The notes beneath the pieces are model-generated. The model was not told the DNA's origin. It saw only the letters and a program-made list of their open reading frames with translations, and made no database searches. A DNA stretch of 64,000 nucleotides from Pseudomonas sp. URIL14HWK12:I12. GTDB taxonomy: Bacteria; Pseudomonadota; Gammaproteobacteria; Pseudomonadales; Pseudomonadaceae. Where the stretch lies: contig NZ_QEQL01000003.1 of NCBI RefSeq assembly GCF_003097135.1, positions 124,001 to 188,000 of the forward strand, written 5' to 3'. This document shows, piece by piece, positions 63,268-64,000 of this stretch; the stretch's first letter is position 1; each line of letters begins with the position of its first letter. Both the position numbers and the translations under genes were made by a program.

Positions 63268-64000
63268 TCAAACCTTGAAGTGCTTGGCCACCGCCGGCGT
63301 GAAGTGGGTGCAGTTGATGCGCAAATAGCGCCGGTAGTCTCGCCCCACTGAAAACGACGCGCCGGGCATCAGCAGGATGTCGTGCTGCTCAAGCCGGGCG
63401 ATCAACTCGGCCTGGTCGTCCACCTGCGGGTGCGATGCCCACAGGAACATCCCGCCTTGCGGCTGCATCTCCAGCGCCCAGCCGTGCCGCGCCAACGCTT
63501 GCTGGGTGCGCACTTGCTGGGCGATGAGCTTTTGCTGCAGCTGCTTCATGTGGCCGGCGTAGGTGCCGTCCACCAGAATGGTATTGACGAAGCGCTCGCA
63601 GAACGCCGGCACCGCCACGCAAGTGAGCAGCTTCAAGCGCGTCAATGGCTCGACCAGGTGCGCCGGGCAGGCGATGTAGCCCACCCTCAGCGAGGCCGAG
63701 AGGCACTTGGAGAAGCTGCCCACGTAGAGCGTGCGTTCGAGGTTGTCGAGCTCGGCGAAGGTCTGGCGCAGGTGCGGGTTGAAGTCGCCGTACACGTCAT
63801 CCTCGACCACCATGAAATCGTGCTCGCTGGCCAGGCGCAGCACCTTGAAGGCGTTATGCGGGCTGAGGTTGCCGCCAGTGGGGTTGTGGTAGGTGCTGTT
63901 GCAGTAGAACGCCTTGACCTTGTGCCGGGCCAGGTACTGCTGCATCTCCGCGATGTCGGGGCCGTCTGCGGTGCGGCGGATACCGGCCACATGGCCGCCG
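63268..64000 (-). CDS. MocR/PdxR-type regulator or PLP aminotransferase, N-terminus outside window
   Basis: The visible ~243 residues are the C-terminal part of a fold-type I aminotransferase domain: NPTGGNLSPHNAFKVL, VVEDDVYGDF (PLP-binding Asp and Tyr), the Schiff-base lysine in YVGSFSKCLSASLRVGY, and a C-terminal Arg region (RRYLRINCTHF). HNPTGG together with EDDVYGDF is typical of MocR regulators, whose GntR-type winged helix would lie beyond the right edge. The frame is open to the window end. It would control a nearby transporter or enzyme gene using PLP as effector. Confidence 0.82.
   Translation of the reverse strand, partial: GGHVAGIRRTADGPDIAEMQQYLARHKVKAFYCNSTYHNPTGGNLSPHNAFKVLRLASEHDFMVVEDDVYGDFNPHLRQTFAELDNLERTLYVGSFSKCLSASLRVGYIACPAHLVEPLTRLKLLTCVAVPAFCERFVNTILVDGTYAGHMKQLQQKLIAQQVRTQQALARHGWALEMQPQGGMFLWASHPQVDDQAELIARLEQHDILLMPGASFSVGRDYRRYLRINCTHFTPAVAKHFKV

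Overview
The window reads as chromosome of a fluorescent/putida-group Pseudomonas. The DNA is GC-rich with strong third-position GC. The sulfate-uptake order oscA-sbp-cysT-cysW-cysA, the 1-Cys peroxiredoxin LsfA, an OprD-family porin, a TriABC-like pump with two adaptor proteins and a TreR/PTS trehalose operon are all familiar from that genus. No rRNA, tRNA, CRISPR array or insertion sequence was seen.

Sulfur block (about 1.6-20.2 kb). After the 3' part of a PAS-GGDEF-EAL protein come oscA and the sulfate ABC transporter, an RBBP9-type hydrolase, a short sigma-54-type AAA+ protein, a MetQ-like binding protein behind a sigma-54-like promoter, a TriABC-like RND pump, a methyltransferase, a cystine ABC transporter (tcyJLN) divergent from serine acetyltransferase epsC, an OprD-like porin and lsfA. 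Most of these genes concern acquisition of inorganic or organic sulfur, cysteine synthesis, or the response to sulfate starvation. Two AT-rich promoters (upstream of oscA and of the hydrolase) share a motif and may be co-regulated.

Amino-acid antimetabolite cluster (20.4-32.1 kb), the most interesting region. A mostly overlapping run encodes an acylating acetaldehyde dehydrogenase and a 4-hydroxy-2-oxovalerate aldolase, a stand-alone NRPS adenylation domain, a SyrB2-like Fe(II)/2-oxoglutarate enzyme, a free-standing carrier protein, a stand-alone class I tRNA-synthetase editing (CP1-like) domain, two LysE-type exporters, a cupin, a type II thioesterase and a quinone-oxidoreductase-like enzyme. 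An AraC-type regulator and a branched-chain aminotransferase follow. My inference is synthesis of a small non-proteinogenic amino acid, plausibly a 4-substituted norvaline that mimics Leu or Ile. It would be tailored on a carrier protein and exported, and the free editing domain would clear mischarged tRNA as self-protection. The oxygenase has Val where related halogenases have Ala/Gly and hydroxylases have Asp/Glu.

Trehalose block (32.1-40.4 kb): treR is divergent from treB (IIBC), treC, a LamB-like porin, an EIIA-HPr-EI fusion and a small EIIB-like protein that lacks the phosphorylatable cysteine. Two perfect 16-bp dyads lie between treR and treB.

Uncharacterised cluster (40.5-47.4 kb): a two-domain glycosyltransferase with a strong internal ribosome-binding site and in-frame ATG at the domain boundary, a HemN/HemW-like radical SAM enzyme, an MFS exporter, and two paralogous internally duplicated proteins flanking that exporter. 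I recognise no described pathway with this set.

Contact-dependent inhibition locus (47.7-61.4 kb): cdiB, a 2660-residue cdiA ending in a Hint domain and an unclassified toxin, an immunity gene, then an AT-rich graveyard of displaced cdiA-CT/immunity modules. One is a deaminase-type toxin split by a frameshift; another has a deletion inside its Hint domain. The array ends against the 3' remnant of a signal peptidase gene. The window closes with an ABC exporter and a truncated MocR-type regulator, both on the minus strand.
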